The notes beneath the pieces are model-generated. The model had not been told where the DNA came from, searched no databases, and saw nothing but the letters and a program-made list of their open reading frames with translations. The translations under genes were made by a program, and so were the position numbers. From Alsobacter sp045348435 (GTDB taxonomy: Bacteria; Pseudomonadota; Alphaproteobacteria; Rhizobiales; Beijerinckiaceae), in the NCBI RefSeq assembly GCF_045348435.1, contig NZ_CP157484.1:3658001-3722000 (forward strand): a stretch of 64,000 bases of DNA, in the 5' to 3' direction. Numbering within the stretch: position 1 is the first letter of the stretch; the number at the start of each line of letters is the position of its first letter. Positions 42,411 through 53,035 of the stretch are shown here, one piece after another.

Positions 42411-43468
42411 CAGGAAAGGGCCCCGGCCTCGGCCAGCATCTCGGCCACCGTGACCGAGCGGTTCTCCCGCCCGGCCCGGGCCACCGCCAGGGTGGCGGCC
42501 AACGTCAGCATCCCGTCCCGCGCCGAGGTGAGCGGGGCGGCGTCGCCGCCGATCACGTCGAGGAAGTGGTCGAGTTGGTTCACATAGGTCCGCGAGCGCT
42601 CGGGCGCCCGGTGCTCGCGCAGCAGCGGGTCCTGCCAGTCTCCGTCCGGCTTGTCGTGACGCCACAGATAGAGGTCGGACACCGAAAGCGACGCCTTGCG
42701 GCCGGCCAGGAACAGGCAGGCGCCCGGCTGGGTCGGGTGATAGAGCGCCTGGCCCGACGTGTACTCCCAGGCCCAGGGGCTGACCGCCGCATCCGAGATC
42801 ACGAAGGTCCCGAGCGCCCCGTTCTCGAAACGGATGGCGAGGCTGGCCGTGTCCTCCACCTCAAAGCCGCGCACCGCCGACGACGTGAAGGCGCGCACGC
42901 TCTCGATCTCGCCCACGAGCCAGCGCAGGACGTCGATGTCGTGGATCAGGTTGATCAGCAGCACGCCGCCGCCCGCCTTGCGGCGCCAGTCGACGAAATA
43001 GCCGTCCGGCTTGTCGAAGAGCGTCATGCCGTTGACGGCCACCAGTGGCCCGAGCGCCCCCTCGTCGATCGTCGACTTGGCCGCCCGGATGTCGGGGCTG
43101 TGCCGGCGCTGGTGGCCGACCAGCACCGGAACGCCGGTCCGCTCGGACGCCTGCACGATGGCGAAGGCCGCCTCGATCGTGTCGGCGACGGGCTTTTCGA
43201 CGAGACAGGGAAGCCCGCGCTCGATGCAGGCGAGCGCGACGGGCTCGTGCAACTGGTTTGGCAGCGCCACGATGACGCCGTCCGGCCTCGTCGCGTCCAA
43301 CATGGACTGGAGGTCGGCATGGAATGGCGCGCCCATGCGCCGGGCGAATTCGGCGGCTTCGGGGGACGGGTCGCAGATCGCCTCCAGGGACGCGCCCGGA
43401 TGGGCGGCGATCAGAGCGGCGTGCTCCCGTCCGATCAGGCCGGCGCCGACCAGCGCGAGCCGCTTCAT
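42410..43468 (-). CDS. Gfo/Idh/MocA family oxidoreductase
   Basis: NAD(P)-dependent oxidoreductase of 352 residues. The N-terminal Rossmann loop is LALVGAGLIGREHAALIAAHPG, followed by GVIVALPNQLHEPVALACIERGLPCLVEKPVADT with the catalytic-type EKP motif. The C-terminal alpha/beta domain has INLIHDIDVLRWLVGEIES (equivalent of the DxxxH region) and VISDAAVSPWAWEYTSGQ. The family oxidises sugars, inositols and related cyclic alcohols. The gene overlaps aroQ at its 5' end and the TIM-barrel gene at its 3' end, so it is co-translated with both. The substrate is probably the ring compound or its aldehyde. Confidence 0.9.
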   Translation of the reverse strand: MKRLALVGAGLIGREHAALIAAHPGASLEAICDPSPEAAEFARRMGAPFHADLQSMLDATRPDGVIVALPNQLHEPVALACIERGLPCLVEKPVADTIEAAFAIVQASERTGVPVLVGHQRRHSPDIRAAKSTIDEGALGPLVAVNGMTLFDKPDGYFVDWRRKAGGGVLLINLIHDIDVLRWLVGEIESVRAFTSSAVRGFEVEDTASLAIRFENGALGTFVISDAAVSPWAWEYTSGQALYHPTQPGACLFLAGRKASLSVSDLYLWRHDKPDGDWQDPLLREHRAPERSRTYVNQLDHFLDVIGGDAAPLTSARDGMLTLAATLAVARAGRENRSVTVAEMLAEAGALS

Positions 43469-43899
43469 CGCGTCATCTCCGCCATGGCGCGCAGGGCGAG
43501 CCGATAGCCGAGGGCGCCGAAGCCGGCCATCACGGCCGTCGCCGTCCGGGACACGAGCGACTTATGGTAGATGTCCTCGCGCTTGTGCACGTTGGACAGG
43601 TGCAGTTCGATCTTCGGGCCGTCGAACATCTTCAGCGCGTCCAGGATCGCGATGGACGTGAAGGTGTAGCCCGCCGGATTGATGATGATGCCGGCCGCCT
43701 GCTTCCGGGCGGCGTGGATCGCCTCGATGATCTCGCCTTCGAAATTGGACTGGCGAAAGTCGATCTCCAGGCCGAGCTCCCTCGCGTCGGCCTCGCACCA
43801 GGACCGTATCTCGTCGAGCGTCGTCGACCCGTAGATCTCAGGCTCGCGCTCCCCCAGCAGGTTGAGATTGGGGCCGTTGAGAATGAAGATCCTGGGCAT
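43465..43899 (-). CDS. aroQ: type II 3-dehydroquinate dehydratase
   Basis: Dodecameric dehydroquinase of 144 residues that interconverts 3-dehydroquinate and 3-dehydroshikimate by anti elimination. Full family pattern: ILNGPNLNLLGEREPEIYGSTTL with catalytic Tyr at 23, IDFRQSNFEGEIIEAIH, AAGIIINPAGYTFTSIAILDAL, and IELHLSNVHKREDIYHKSLVS with the catalytic His. In this operon it is linked to transport and an oxidoreductase, so a role in breakdown of quinate-type compounds is more likely than aromatic amino-acid biosynthesis. It overlaps the oxidoreductase gene by four bases. Confidence 0.93.
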   Translation of the reverse strand: MPRIFILNGPNLNLLGEREPEIYGSTTLDEIRSWCEADARELGLEIDFRQSNFEGEIIEAIHAARKQAAGIIINPAGYTFTSIAILDALKMFDGPKIELHLSNVHKREDIYHKSLVSRTATAVMAGFGALGYRLALRAMAEMTR

Positions 43900-43986
43900 C
43901 GTGCGTGTTCCGGGGGAGAGCGCGGGACGCGGCGGGCAAGACCGCCGCGTCGCCTGACGTCGAGCCTCTCTGAAGGGAGGGACGCG

Positions 43987-44823
43987 TTACTTCTTGACCG
44001 TGAAGGGCACGCCTTCCAGCGTCTTCGGGAACTCGGGCGCCGACGCGTTCAGCCACTTCTTGTTGATCGCCTCGAGCCGGCCGTCGGCCACGATCTTGTC
44101 CACGAAGCTGTTCAGCCAGGCATTGGTCTTCTCGTCGCCGAGCACGCTGCAGATGCCCATCCACTGCTCGTTGAAGACCACCTTCTGCTCGAAGTCGTTG
44201 CCCGGGGCGGCCTTGTCGAGGTTGATCTTGTAGGTGGTGTTGCCGCCGATGGCGTCGACCTGCCCGGACACCAGGGCCTGCATGTTGGAACTGTCGTCGT
44301 CGAAGCGCCGGATGTTGGGAATGTCGCCCAGCGCCGTCGTGATCGCCTTGTCCTGGGCGGCGCCGCGCGGCACGCCGATGCGCAGGTTGCGGGCGTCCTC
44401 GATCTTCTCGATCTTGAGCTTCTTGCTGGCGAGAAGGATGATCTTCAGGCCGGCGTAGGGCTTGGAGAACTGCACGGCCTTGGCGCGGTCCGGATACATG
44501 CCCATCACGGCCATCTGCAGGTCGACCTTGCCGGTCAGCAGGTTGGGGATGCGGGCCGAAACCACGTTCGGGACGAACTCGACCTTGACGCCGAGCTCCT
44601 CGCCGATGAGCTTGGCCACGTCGACGTCGTAGCCGATATTCTGGCCCGACGAGTCGAAGGAGCCCCAGGGGGCCTGCTCGCCCATCACGCCGATCCGGAT
44701 CACCCCGGCCTGCTTGGCCTTGTCGATGGTTTGCGCGACGGACGGCGTCGCGGCGGCGCCGATCAGACCGATCAGCGCTCCCACGGCCAGGGCCGCATTG
44801 CGCACGGCGTTCATGCTCGTCAT
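43987..44823 (-). CDS. polar amino-acid-type ABC transporter substrate-binding protein
   Basis: Periplasmic SBP_bac_3-family binding protein of 278 residues. Signal peptide MTSMNAVRNAALAVGALIGLIGAAATPSVAQ. The mature part has IRIGVMGEQAPWGSFDSSGQNIGYDVDVAKLIGEELGVKVEFVP, ARIPNLLTGKVDLQMAVMGMYPDRAKAVQFSKPYAGLKIILL and GVPRGAAQDK, ending with INKKWLN. ATG 44823 has GGGAGGAGA just upstream; an earlier in-frame ATG is rejected. It is the first gene of the minus-strand operon, 86 bases downstream of a candidate TetR site. Substrate unknown; the usual amino-acid carboxylate-binding Asp/Arg arrangement is only partly recognisable. Confidence 0.93.
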   Translation of the reverse strand: MTSMNAVRNAALAVGALIGLIGAAATPSVAQTIDKAKQAGVIRIGVMGEQAPWGSFDSSGQNIGYDVDVAKLIGEELGVKVEFVPNVVSARIPNLLTGKVDLQMAVMGMYPDRAKAVQFSKPYAGLKIILLASKKLKIEKIEDARNLRIGVPRGAAQDKAITTALGDIPNIRRFDDDSSNMQALVSGQVDAIGGNTTYKINLDKAAPGNDFEQKVVFNEQWMGICSVLGDEKTNAWLNSFVDKIVADGRLEAINKKWLNASAPEFPKTLEGVPFTVKK

Positions 44824-44908
44824 GTCTGTCTCCTCCCTGTTTTTGTTCGAAGGCTGCGCAGCGGCCACGTCTTGGCGACGGGTCCCCCGTTCGGCTTGGC
44901 TGTAAATT

Positions 44909-44924
44909 GACTAACTAGTTGGTC
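44909..44924. promoter_or_regulatory. candidate TetR operator, transporter site (palindrome)
   Basis: GACTAACTAGTTGGTC, a 16-bp palindrome with one mismatched pair (GACYAACT.AGTTRGTC). It lies 86 bases upstream of the substrate-binding-protein gene. Its core ACTAACTAGT also occurs in the tetR divergent region at 33083-33098. The AT-rich island TTGACTAACTAG stands out against GC-rich DNA. No third copy was noticed in the window by eye. Confidence 0.7.
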
Positions 44925-44999
44925 GATGTCCAGCGCGTTTCGCCGGCGCGGCCCGAAACTGTCGGCCCGCCCTGCGATGTGGAGGCGTGGATCCCGCCG

Positions 45000-45392
45000 C
45001 TACCGGCCCTCGATCTGCGAGACGTGGTTGAGGGCGATCACCCAACGGCCGTCGCGCTTGCGCATCAGGCGCGTGTTGACGCCGGTCTGGTTGCCGGCCG
45101 GGCGCACCAGCGCGTAGTCGCTGATCAGCTGGGCGGCGTCGGGCGCCAGCAGTTCGATGCGGATGTTCGAGAAGGCGAGCCGGCCCTGCGAGCCGGGCGA
45201 GCCGCCATAATCCGCGATGTAGTGGTCCAGCGTGCCCTGCCAGTCCTTCTGGATTCGGCCGCGCGAGACGAAGATGACGTCCGGGTTGGCGAAGCCTTCC
45301 ATGTAGCCGCGCAGGTCGCCCCGGTTCCAGGCGTCCTGCATGGCGGCGATCACGGCGCGGATGGCGTCCTTGTCGTCTTCGGCTTGGGTCAT
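45000..45392 (-). CDS. NTF2-like (SnoaL/DUF4440) protein
   Basis: Small cone-fold protein of 130 residues. Features: MTQAEDDKDAIRAVIAAMQDAWNRGDLRGYMEGFANPDVIFVSRGRIQKDWQGTLDHY, followed by LAFSNIRIELLAPDAAQLISDYAL and a final RDGRWVIALNHVSQIEGR. This matches the ketosteroid-isomerase/DUF4440 pattern in which such proteins act as isomerases or binding proteins. ATG 45392 lies within the longer open frame; the upstream extension is a shadow. It shares the minus strand with the transporter operon but is separated from it by the operator region. Function unknown. Confidence 0.78.
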   Translation of the reverse strand: MTQAEDDKDAIRAVIAAMQDAWNRGDLRGYMEGFANPDVIFVSRGRIQKDWQGTLDHYIADYGGSPGSQGRLAFSNIRIELLAPDAAQLISDYALVRPAGNQTGVNTRLMRKRDGRWVIALNHVSQIEGR

Positions 45393-45608
45393 CGGGGGCT
45401 CATGGCTGTTCCGGGCGCCGGAGGCGGCGGCCCGGGGCGATGATGGCCCGGCGACACGCCGGCGGTCCACACGCCCTGCGCGCGGCGCTGACCGGCTCCG
45501 CGCGATGCTGGGACGAGATCGAGCCAAAGCCATTGACCTCGACCGCCTCCGTTGAAATACGCATGGCGTCGCGCGCGCCTTCGCCGCGGCCAACAACCTG
45601 GAAGTGCG

Positions 45609-47441
45609 ATGACGTTCACGACGCGACCGGAACTGCGGGGCACCTTCGGGGCCGTTTCGTCCACCCACTGGCTCGCCGCCACGGTCGGCATGGCGATCCT
45701 CGAGATGGGCCACACGGCCTTTGACGCGGCCGTGGCGGCCGGGTTCGTGCTGCAGGTCGTGGAGCCGCACCTGAACGGGCCGGGCGGCGAAGTCCCCATC
45801 ATCGTGACGCCGGCCGGCGCCGCCGCGCCCGTGGTGATCTGCGGCCAGGGCCCCTCCCCGGCCGCCGCCACCGTGGCGCATTTCCGGTCGCTCGGGCTCG
45901 ACATCGTTCCGGGCACCGGCCTCCTGCCGGCCTGCATCCCGGGCGCGTTCGGCGCATGGCTGACGCTGCTGCGCGACTACGGGACCGCCGACCTCGAGGA
46001 CGTGCTCGCGCCGGCGATCTCCTACGCCCGCACCGGCCACCCGCTGGTGCCGCGCATCGCCAACACGATCGCGCAGATGCGCGAGCTCTTCACCACGCAT
46101 TGGCCGAGCTCGGCCGAGATCTACCTGCCGGGCGGAGTCGCCCCGCAGGCCGGGCGGCTGTTCCGCAACCCGCACATCGCCGCCATGTATGGCGAGATCC
46201 TGGAGCAGACCCGCGGCGCCAGCAGCCGCGAGGCGCGCATCCAGGCGGCGCTGGACTTCTGGTATCGCGGCCCGATCGCCGAGCGGATCGAGCAGTTCTG
46301 CGCCACGCAGGACGTCTGGGACGTCTCCGGCCGCCGGCACAAGGGCCTGATCACCGCGCAGGACATGGCGGATTACACGCCGCAGGTCGAGAAACCCGTA
46401 TCGGTCGCTTATGGCGACTACGAGATCTTCAAGTGCGGAGCCTGGTCGCAAGGCCCGGTGCTGCTGCAGATGCTGCAGATCCTGAAAGGGGCGGATGTCG
46501 ACCGGCTCGACCCCAACGGCCCGGACTTCGTGCATCTCCTGGCCGAAACCGCCAAGCTCGCCATGGCGGACCGGGAATGCTGGTACGGCGACAGCCCCGA
46601 CGTGCCGCTCGACGCCCTTCTGTCGTCCGCCTATGCGGACCAGCGCCGCGCGCTGATCGGCGCAGAAGCTTCGATGGAGTTCCGCCCCGGCTCGCCCGAC
46701 GGCCGCGCCCCGATCCTGCCGCCCCTGCGGCCGGTCGGGACCATCCCGCAGCCCGGCCTCGGCGGCGGCGAACCCACGGTCGCCCGGCAGGTCGCGCCCG
46801 CGATCGACCGCCAGGGCGAGGCCGCCCTGACGCCCGAGGGCGCGCAGCGCGGCGACACCGTGCAGGTGAGCGCCGTGGACCGCTGGGGCAACATGGTGTC
46901 GGCGACGCCCTCGGGCGGCTGGTTCCAGTCGAGCCCGGTGATCCCGGGGCTGGGCTTCAGCCTCACCACGCGCGGGCAGATGTTCTGGCTGGAGGAGGGG
47001 CTCAACTCCTCCCTGAAGCCGTCCACGCGCCCGCGCACCACGCTGACGCCCTCCACGGCCTTCTGCGACGGCAAGCCCTACATGGCCTTCGGCACGCCGG
47101 GCGGCGACCAGCAGGACCAGTGGCAGCTCATCATGCTGCTGCGCCACATTCACCACGGCATGAACCTGCAGGAGGCGATCGACGCCCCCTCGTTCCACAC
47201 CGACCACCTGCCGAGTTCGTTCTGGCCGCGCGAGGTGAGCCTCGGCTCGCTGACGCTGGAATCCCGCTACCCGGAGGCCGTGCAGAACGATCTCGCCCGG
47301 CGCGGCCATGCGATCACGCTGAACGACCCCTGGTCCGAGGGCCGGCTCGCCGCCGTGGCGCGCGAGATGGACGGTGACGTGCAGCTCGTGAAAGCCGGCG
47401 CGAACCCGCGCGGCGTGCAAGGCTACGCGGTCGCGCGATGA
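45609..47441 (+). CDS. gamma-glutamyltransferase-family protein without signal peptide
   Basis: Ntn-hydrolase of 610 residues of the GGT type, which removes or transfers gamma-glutamyl groups from glutathione-like substrates. The N-terminal half carries EMGHTAFDAAVAAGFVLQVVEPHLNGPGGEVPI. The self-processing nucleophile is Thr 417 in GDTVQVSAVDRWGNMVS, equivalent to the TTHxSVVD motif of E. coli GGT. The C-terminal half has SSLKPSTRPRTTLTPS and FGTPGGDQQDQWQ. It differs from periplasmic GGTs in lacking an N-terminal signal, so it may be cytoplasmic and act after import. It heads the operon with the peptide-type ABC transporter; the next gene starts 38 bases later. Confidence 0.87.
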   Translation: MTFTTRPELRGTFGAVSSTHWLAATVGMAILEMGHTAFDAAVAAGFVLQVVEPHLNGPGGEVPIIVTPAGAAAPVVICGQGPSPAAATVAHFRSLGLDIVPGTGLLPACIPGAFGAWLTLLRDYGTADLEDVLAPAISYARTGHPLVPRIANTIAQMRELFTTHWPSSAEIYLPGGVAPQAGRLFRNPHIAAMYGEILEQTRGASSREARIQAALDFWYRGPIAERIEQFCATQDVWDVSGRRHKGLITAQDMADYTPQVEKPVSVAYGDYEIFKCGAWSQGPVLLQMLQILKGADVDRLDPNGPDFVHLLAETAKLAMADRECWYGDSPDVPLDALLSSAYADQRRALIGAEASMEFRPGSPDGRAPILPPLRPVGTIPQPGLGGGEPTVARQVAPAIDRQGEAALTPEGAQRGDTVQVSAVDRWGNMVSATPSGGWFQSSPVIPGLGFSLTTRGQMFWLEEGLNSSLKPSTRPRTTLTPSTAFCDGKPYMAFGTPGGDQQDQWQLIMLLRHIHHGMNLQEAIDAPSFHTDHLPSSFWPREVSLGSLTLESRYPEAVQNDLARRGHAITLNDPWSEGRLAAVAREMDGDVQLVKAGANPRGVQGYAVAR

Positions 47442-47479
47442 ACAACCAGACAACACCCACAATCCGGAGAGGGATCCTG

Positions 47480-49000
47480 ATGAAACCGATGCATCTCGCG
47501 CTTGCCGCCACGCTGGCGCTGGGCGGCTTTGCGGCCGCCATGGCTCCGGCCGCCGCGCAGAACACCCTGCGCATCGGCCTTCAGGACGATCCCGACACGC
47601 TGGACCCGGTGTCCAACTGGAGCTTCGTCGGCCGGCACGTGCTGCAGTCGCTGTGCGACAAGATCGTCGACATCGACGAGAACGGCCAGATCATCCCTAT
47701 GCTGGCGGCAAGCTGGGAGTGGAACGCCGACAGCACGGCGCTCACCCTGAAGCTGCGGCCCGACGCCGTGTTCCACGACGGCACCAAGGTTGACGCAGCG
47801 GCCATCAAGTACAATCTCGACCGCGAGCTCACCATCAAGATCTCCCGCCGCAAGGCCGAGATCAGCGCCATCTCGTCGGTCGACGTGGTCGATCCGCTCA
47901 CCGTGAAGATCAACCTGAAGGAGCCCTCCGTGCCGCTGCTGGCGGCGCTGAGCGACCGCGCCGGCATGATGATCAGCCCCAAGGCGGGCGAGGCGCTGGG
48001 CGAGAAGTTCACCGACGCGCCGGTCTGCTCCGGCCCCTACAAGTTCGTGGAGCGCGTCACCCAGGACCGCATCGTGCTGGACAAGTTTCCGCAGTACTAC
48101 GCGGCCGACAAGTTCAGCTTCGACCGGCTGATCTATCGCGGCATGCCGGACTCCAACGTCCGCCTGCTGAACCTGCGGTCCGGCCAGCTCGACCTGATCG
48201 AGCGCATGGCGGCCACCGACGTGAAGGCCGTGAAGGCCGACAAGGGCTTCACGGTCGTGCCCGTGGTGGGCCTCGGCTATTACGGCATCACGTTCGACAT
48301 CAACGGCGAGGGCGCGGATCTCGACGCCGGCAAGAAGGAGCTGGTCCGCCAGGCCTTCAGCCTGGCGATCGACCGCGAGGCCATCAGCAACGTGGTGTTC
48401 GACGGGCAGGCCAGCATCGGCAACCAGCCGTTCCCGCCGACGAGCCCGTACTACGACAAGAAGTTCCCCGTGCCGCCGCGCGACGTCGCGGCCGCCAAGA
48501 AAAAGATGGCCGAGGCCGGCGTGAAAACGGTCAACCTCGAGTTGCTGGTGCCTACCGACGCCGAGCGCCAGCAGGTCGCCCAGCTCGTTCAGGCCATGGT
48601 GGCCGAGGTCGGCATCACGATGACGATCAAGCCGACCGAGCTGATGACGCTGCTCGACATCGCCCGGCAGGGCAAGTTCGAGGCGCATCTCGTGGGCTGG
48701 AGCGGGCGCGTCGACCCCGACCTCAACATCACCCCGATGCTGGCCTGCGGCGCGTCCGGCAACGACGCGAAATACTGCAACAAGGATCTCGACGGGATCC
48801 TCACCAAGGCGCGCTCCATCGGCGACGCTGCGACCCGCAAGGTCGAGTACGACAAGGCGAATGCGATCCTGCAGAAGGACCTGCCGATCGTGTATCTCTA
48901 CCACTCGCAGTGGATCTTCGCCCACAACGCCAAGATCACCGGCATGAAGCCGGCCCCGGACGGCATCATCCGCCTTTCCGGCGTGAAGCGCGCGAACTGA
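47480..49000 (+). CDS. peptide/glutathione-type ABC transporter substrate-binding protein
   Basis: SBP_bac_5-family periplasmic binding protein of 506 residues. Signal peptide MKPMHLALAATLALGGFAAAMAPAAAQ. The mature part starts TLRIGLQDDPDTLDPVSNWSFVGRHVLQSLCDKIVDI, and has LKLRPDAVFHDGTKVDAAAIKYNLDR and CSGPYKFVERVTQDRIVL. An ATG at 47438 overlaps the GGT stop, but GGAGAGGGATC just upstream of ATG 47480 makes the latter the better start. Members bind di- or oligopeptides, glutathione or nickel chelates. The GGT neighbour favours gamma-glutamyl compounds. Confidence 0.92.
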   Translation: MKPMHLALAATLALGGFAAAMAPAAAQNTLRIGLQDDPDTLDPVSNWSFVGRHVLQSLCDKIVDIDENGQIIPMLAASWEWNADSTALTLKLRPDAVFHDGTKVDAAAIKYNLDRELTIKISRRKAEISAISSVDVVDPLTVKINLKEPSVPLLAALSDRAGMMISPKAGEALGEKFTDAPVCSGPYKFVERVTQDRIVLDKFPQYYAADKFSFDRLIYRGMPDSNVRLLNLRSGQLDLIERMAATDVKAVKADKGFTVVPVVGLGYYGITFDINGEGADLDAGKKELVRQAFSLAIDREAISNVVFDGQASIGNQPFPPTSPYYDKKFPVPPRDVAAAKKKMAEAGVKTVNLELLVPTDAERQQVAQLVQAMVAEVGITMTIKPTELMTLLDIARQGKFEAHLVGWSGRVDPDLNITPMLACGASGNDAKYCNKDLDGILTKARSIGDAATRKVEYDKANAILQKDLPIVYLYHSQWIFAHNAKITGMKPAPDGIIRLSGVKRAN

Positions 49001-49005
49001 GGCCA

Positions 49006-51158
<2,153 letters not shown>

Positions 51159-51161
51159 ACC

Positions 51162-52103
51162 ATGTCCTCGCTGCTCCTGCGCCGGCTCTTGCAGCTGGTC
51201 CCCACCATCGTGATCCTGTCGCTGATCATCTTCTCGCTGCAGCACATGCTGCCGGGCGACCCGGCGCTCGTGCTCGCGGGCGAGAACCCCGACGAGGCGA
51301 CGCTCGCCGCCATCCGGGCGCAGTACCACCTCGATCAGCCGATCGTGGTCCAGTACCTGTACTGGGTGAAGGGCGTGCTTACGGGCGACCTCGGCGAATC
51401 CATGCGCCACAACCGCCCTGTGCTCGACCTCATCCTGCTGAAGCTGCCCGTGACGCTGCAGCTCGCCGTGATGGGCATCATCGTGGCGCTCGTGCTGGGC
51501 ATCGCGGGCGGGGTGATCTCGGCGCTGCGGCAGAACACGCCCGTGGACTACGCGGCCAACATCGTGTCGCTGGCCGGGATCTCGGTGCCGAACTTCTGGC
51601 TCGGCATCATGCTGATCCTGTTCTTCTCCGTGCACCTCAACTGGCTGCCGGCCTCGGGCTTCGTGAGCCTGTGGGAGGACTGGCGCATGAACCTCGCCAC
51701 CACGATCATGCCGGCTTTCGTGCTCGGCACAGCCATCGCGGGCGTCATCATGCGCCACACCCGCAGCGCCATGCTGCAGGCGCTGGAGAGCGACTACGTC
51801 CGCACCGCCCGCGCCAAGGGCCTCAGCGAATGGGTGGTGGTGATCAAGCACGCCATGCGCAACGCGCTGACGCCGATCATCACGCTGGGCGCGCTGGAGT
51901 TCGGCGCGCTTCTTTCGGGCGCGGTGCTGACCGAGCAGATCTTCACCATCCCGGGTTTCGGCAAGCTGATCGTCGACGCGGTGTTCACGCGCGACTACCC
52001 GGTGGTGCAGGGCGTCGTGCTCGTCACGTCGCTGTTCTACATCACCCTGAACCTGCTGGCCGACATTGGCTACATCCTGGTCAACCCGCGACTGAGGAGC
52101 TGA
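51162..52103 (+). CDS. dipeptide/oligopeptide ABC transporter permease (DppB-like)
   Basis: Inner-membrane permease of 313 residues with six predicted membrane segments. Features: LLLRRLLQLVPTIVILSLIIFSLQHMLPGDPALVLAGENPDEATLAAIRAQYHLDQP, the coupling loop YVRTARAKGLSEWVVVIKHAMRNALTPIITLGALEFGALLSGAVLTE, and the end YILVNPRLRS. The typical N-terminal GDP motif of the family is present. It forms the channel with the following gene. Confidence 0.94.
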   Translation: MSSLLLRRLLQLVPTIVILSLIIFSLQHMLPGDPALVLAGENPDEATLAAIRAQYHLDQPIVVQYLYWVKGVLTGDLGESMRHNRPVLDLILLKLPVTLQLAVMGIIVALVLGIAGGVISALRQNTPVDYAANIVSLAGISVPNFWLGIMLILFFSVHLNWLPASGFVSLWEDWRMNLATTIMPAFVLGTAIAGVIMRHTRSAMLQALESDYVRTARAKGLSEWVVVIKHAMRNALTPIITLGALEFGALLSGAVLTEQIFTIPGFGKLIVDAVFTRDYPVVQGVVLVTSLFYITLNLLADIGYILVNPRLRS

Positions 52104-52105
52104 CG

Positions 52106-52981
52106 GTGGCGATCTCCCAGACCCTCCCGGCCGCGCCCGCGTCGGGGCTGTTCCAAAGCCGGTTCTGGCGCCGGCTGTCGCGTCGCAAGAGCGCGCTGGT
52201 CGGCCTCGCGGTGGTGCTCCTGATGGTGGTGGTCGCCCTGTTCGCGCCGCTGCTCGCGCCCTACGATCCCATCGCGCAGAGCTGGACGGCGGTGCGCAAG
52301 GCGCCCTCGGCCGCCCATTGGCTCGGCACCGACGAGGCGGGCCGGGACATGCTGTCGCGCATTATCTGGGGCGCGCGCGCGTCCCTGATGGCGGGGCTCA
52401 CCTCCGTCGGCATCGCGATGGCGATCGGCGTGCCGCTCGGGCTGGCGGCCGGCTTCCTGGGCGGCCTCGTGGACGGGCTGATCAGCCGCTTCACGGACGC
52501 CATGCTGGCCTGCCCGTTCCTGATCCTCGCCATCGCGTTCGCGGCGTTCTTCGGCCCCAGCCTGTTCAACGCCATGCTGGCGATCGGCATCACCGCGATG
52601 CCGCTCTTCATCCGGCTCACGCGCGGGCAGGTGCTGTCCGTGAAGGCGGAGGACTATGTCGAGGCCGCCAGCGCGGTCGGCAATCCGCAATGGCGCATCG
52701 CGGTGCGGCACATCCTGCCCAACATCCTGCCGCAGCTCATGGTGCAGGCGACCCTCACGATCGCGTCCGCCATCATCGCGGAGGCCAGCATGAGCTTCCT
52801 CGGGCTCGGCCTGCAGCCGCCCGCGCCGTCCTGGGGCTCCATGCTGAACTCCGCCCAGCGCTTCCTCGGCAACGCGCCCTGGATGGCGCTGTGGCCGGGC
52901 ATCGCGATCTTCGCCACCGTGCTCTCCTTCAACCTCCTCGGCGACGGCCTGCGCGACGCGCTCGACCCGCGCTCGCGCTGA
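52106..52981 (+). CDS. dipeptide/oligopeptide ABC transporter permease (DppC-like)
   Basis: Second permease of 291 residues, GTG start two bases after the DppB-like stop. Features: N-terminal OppC_N-type segment RRKSALVGLAVVLLMVVVALFAPLLAPYDPIAQ, HWLGTDEAGRDMLSRIIWGAR, the EAA loop YVEAASAVGNPQWRIAVRHILPNILPQLMVQATLTIASAIIAEASMSFLGLG, and the end NLLGDGLRDALDPRSR. It closes the operon and is followed by a terminator hairpin. Confidence 0.94.
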   Translation: MAISQTLPAAPASGLFQSRFWRRLSRRKSALVGLAVVLLMVVVALFAPLLAPYDPIAQSWTAVRKAPSAAHWLGTDEAGRDMLSRIIWGARASLMAGLTSVGIAMAIGVPLGLAAGFLGGLVDGLISRFTDAMLACPFLILAIAFAAFFGPSLFNAMLAIGITAMPLFIRLTRGQVLSVKAEDYVEAASAVGNPQWRIAVRHILPNILPQLMVQATLTIASAIIAEASMSFLGLGLQPPAPSWGSMLNSAQRFLGNAPWMALWPGIAIFATVLSFNLLGDGLRDALDPRSR

Positions 52982-52990
52982 CGCGAAAAA

Positions 52991-53014
52991 GGCCGAGGCG
53001 CAGCCGCCCCGGCC
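52991..53014. terminator. intrinsic terminator hairpin between convergent genes
   Basis: GGCCGAGGCG and CGCCCCGGCC pair around a CAGC loop with a single A.C mismatch. The preceding A5 run at 52986-52990 becomes a T5 tail on the minus strand. This suits termination of the convergent methyltransferase gene, and partly the peptide transporter operon. Confidence 0.75.
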
Positions 53015-53035
53015 TCCGGAGACGCGGCGGTCTCC

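Noticed and set aside
43465..43899. Housekeeping aroQ with accB/accC
   Set aside because: The usual accBC neighbours are absent and the gene is embedded in a transporter and oxidoreductase operon with overlapping starts, so a catabolic role is preferred.
45000..47462. An 820-codon minus-strand frame ending in the NTF2-like protein
   Set aside because: Only the last 130 codons, from ATG 45392, are protein-like. The rest is antisense to the gamma-glutamyltransferase gene.
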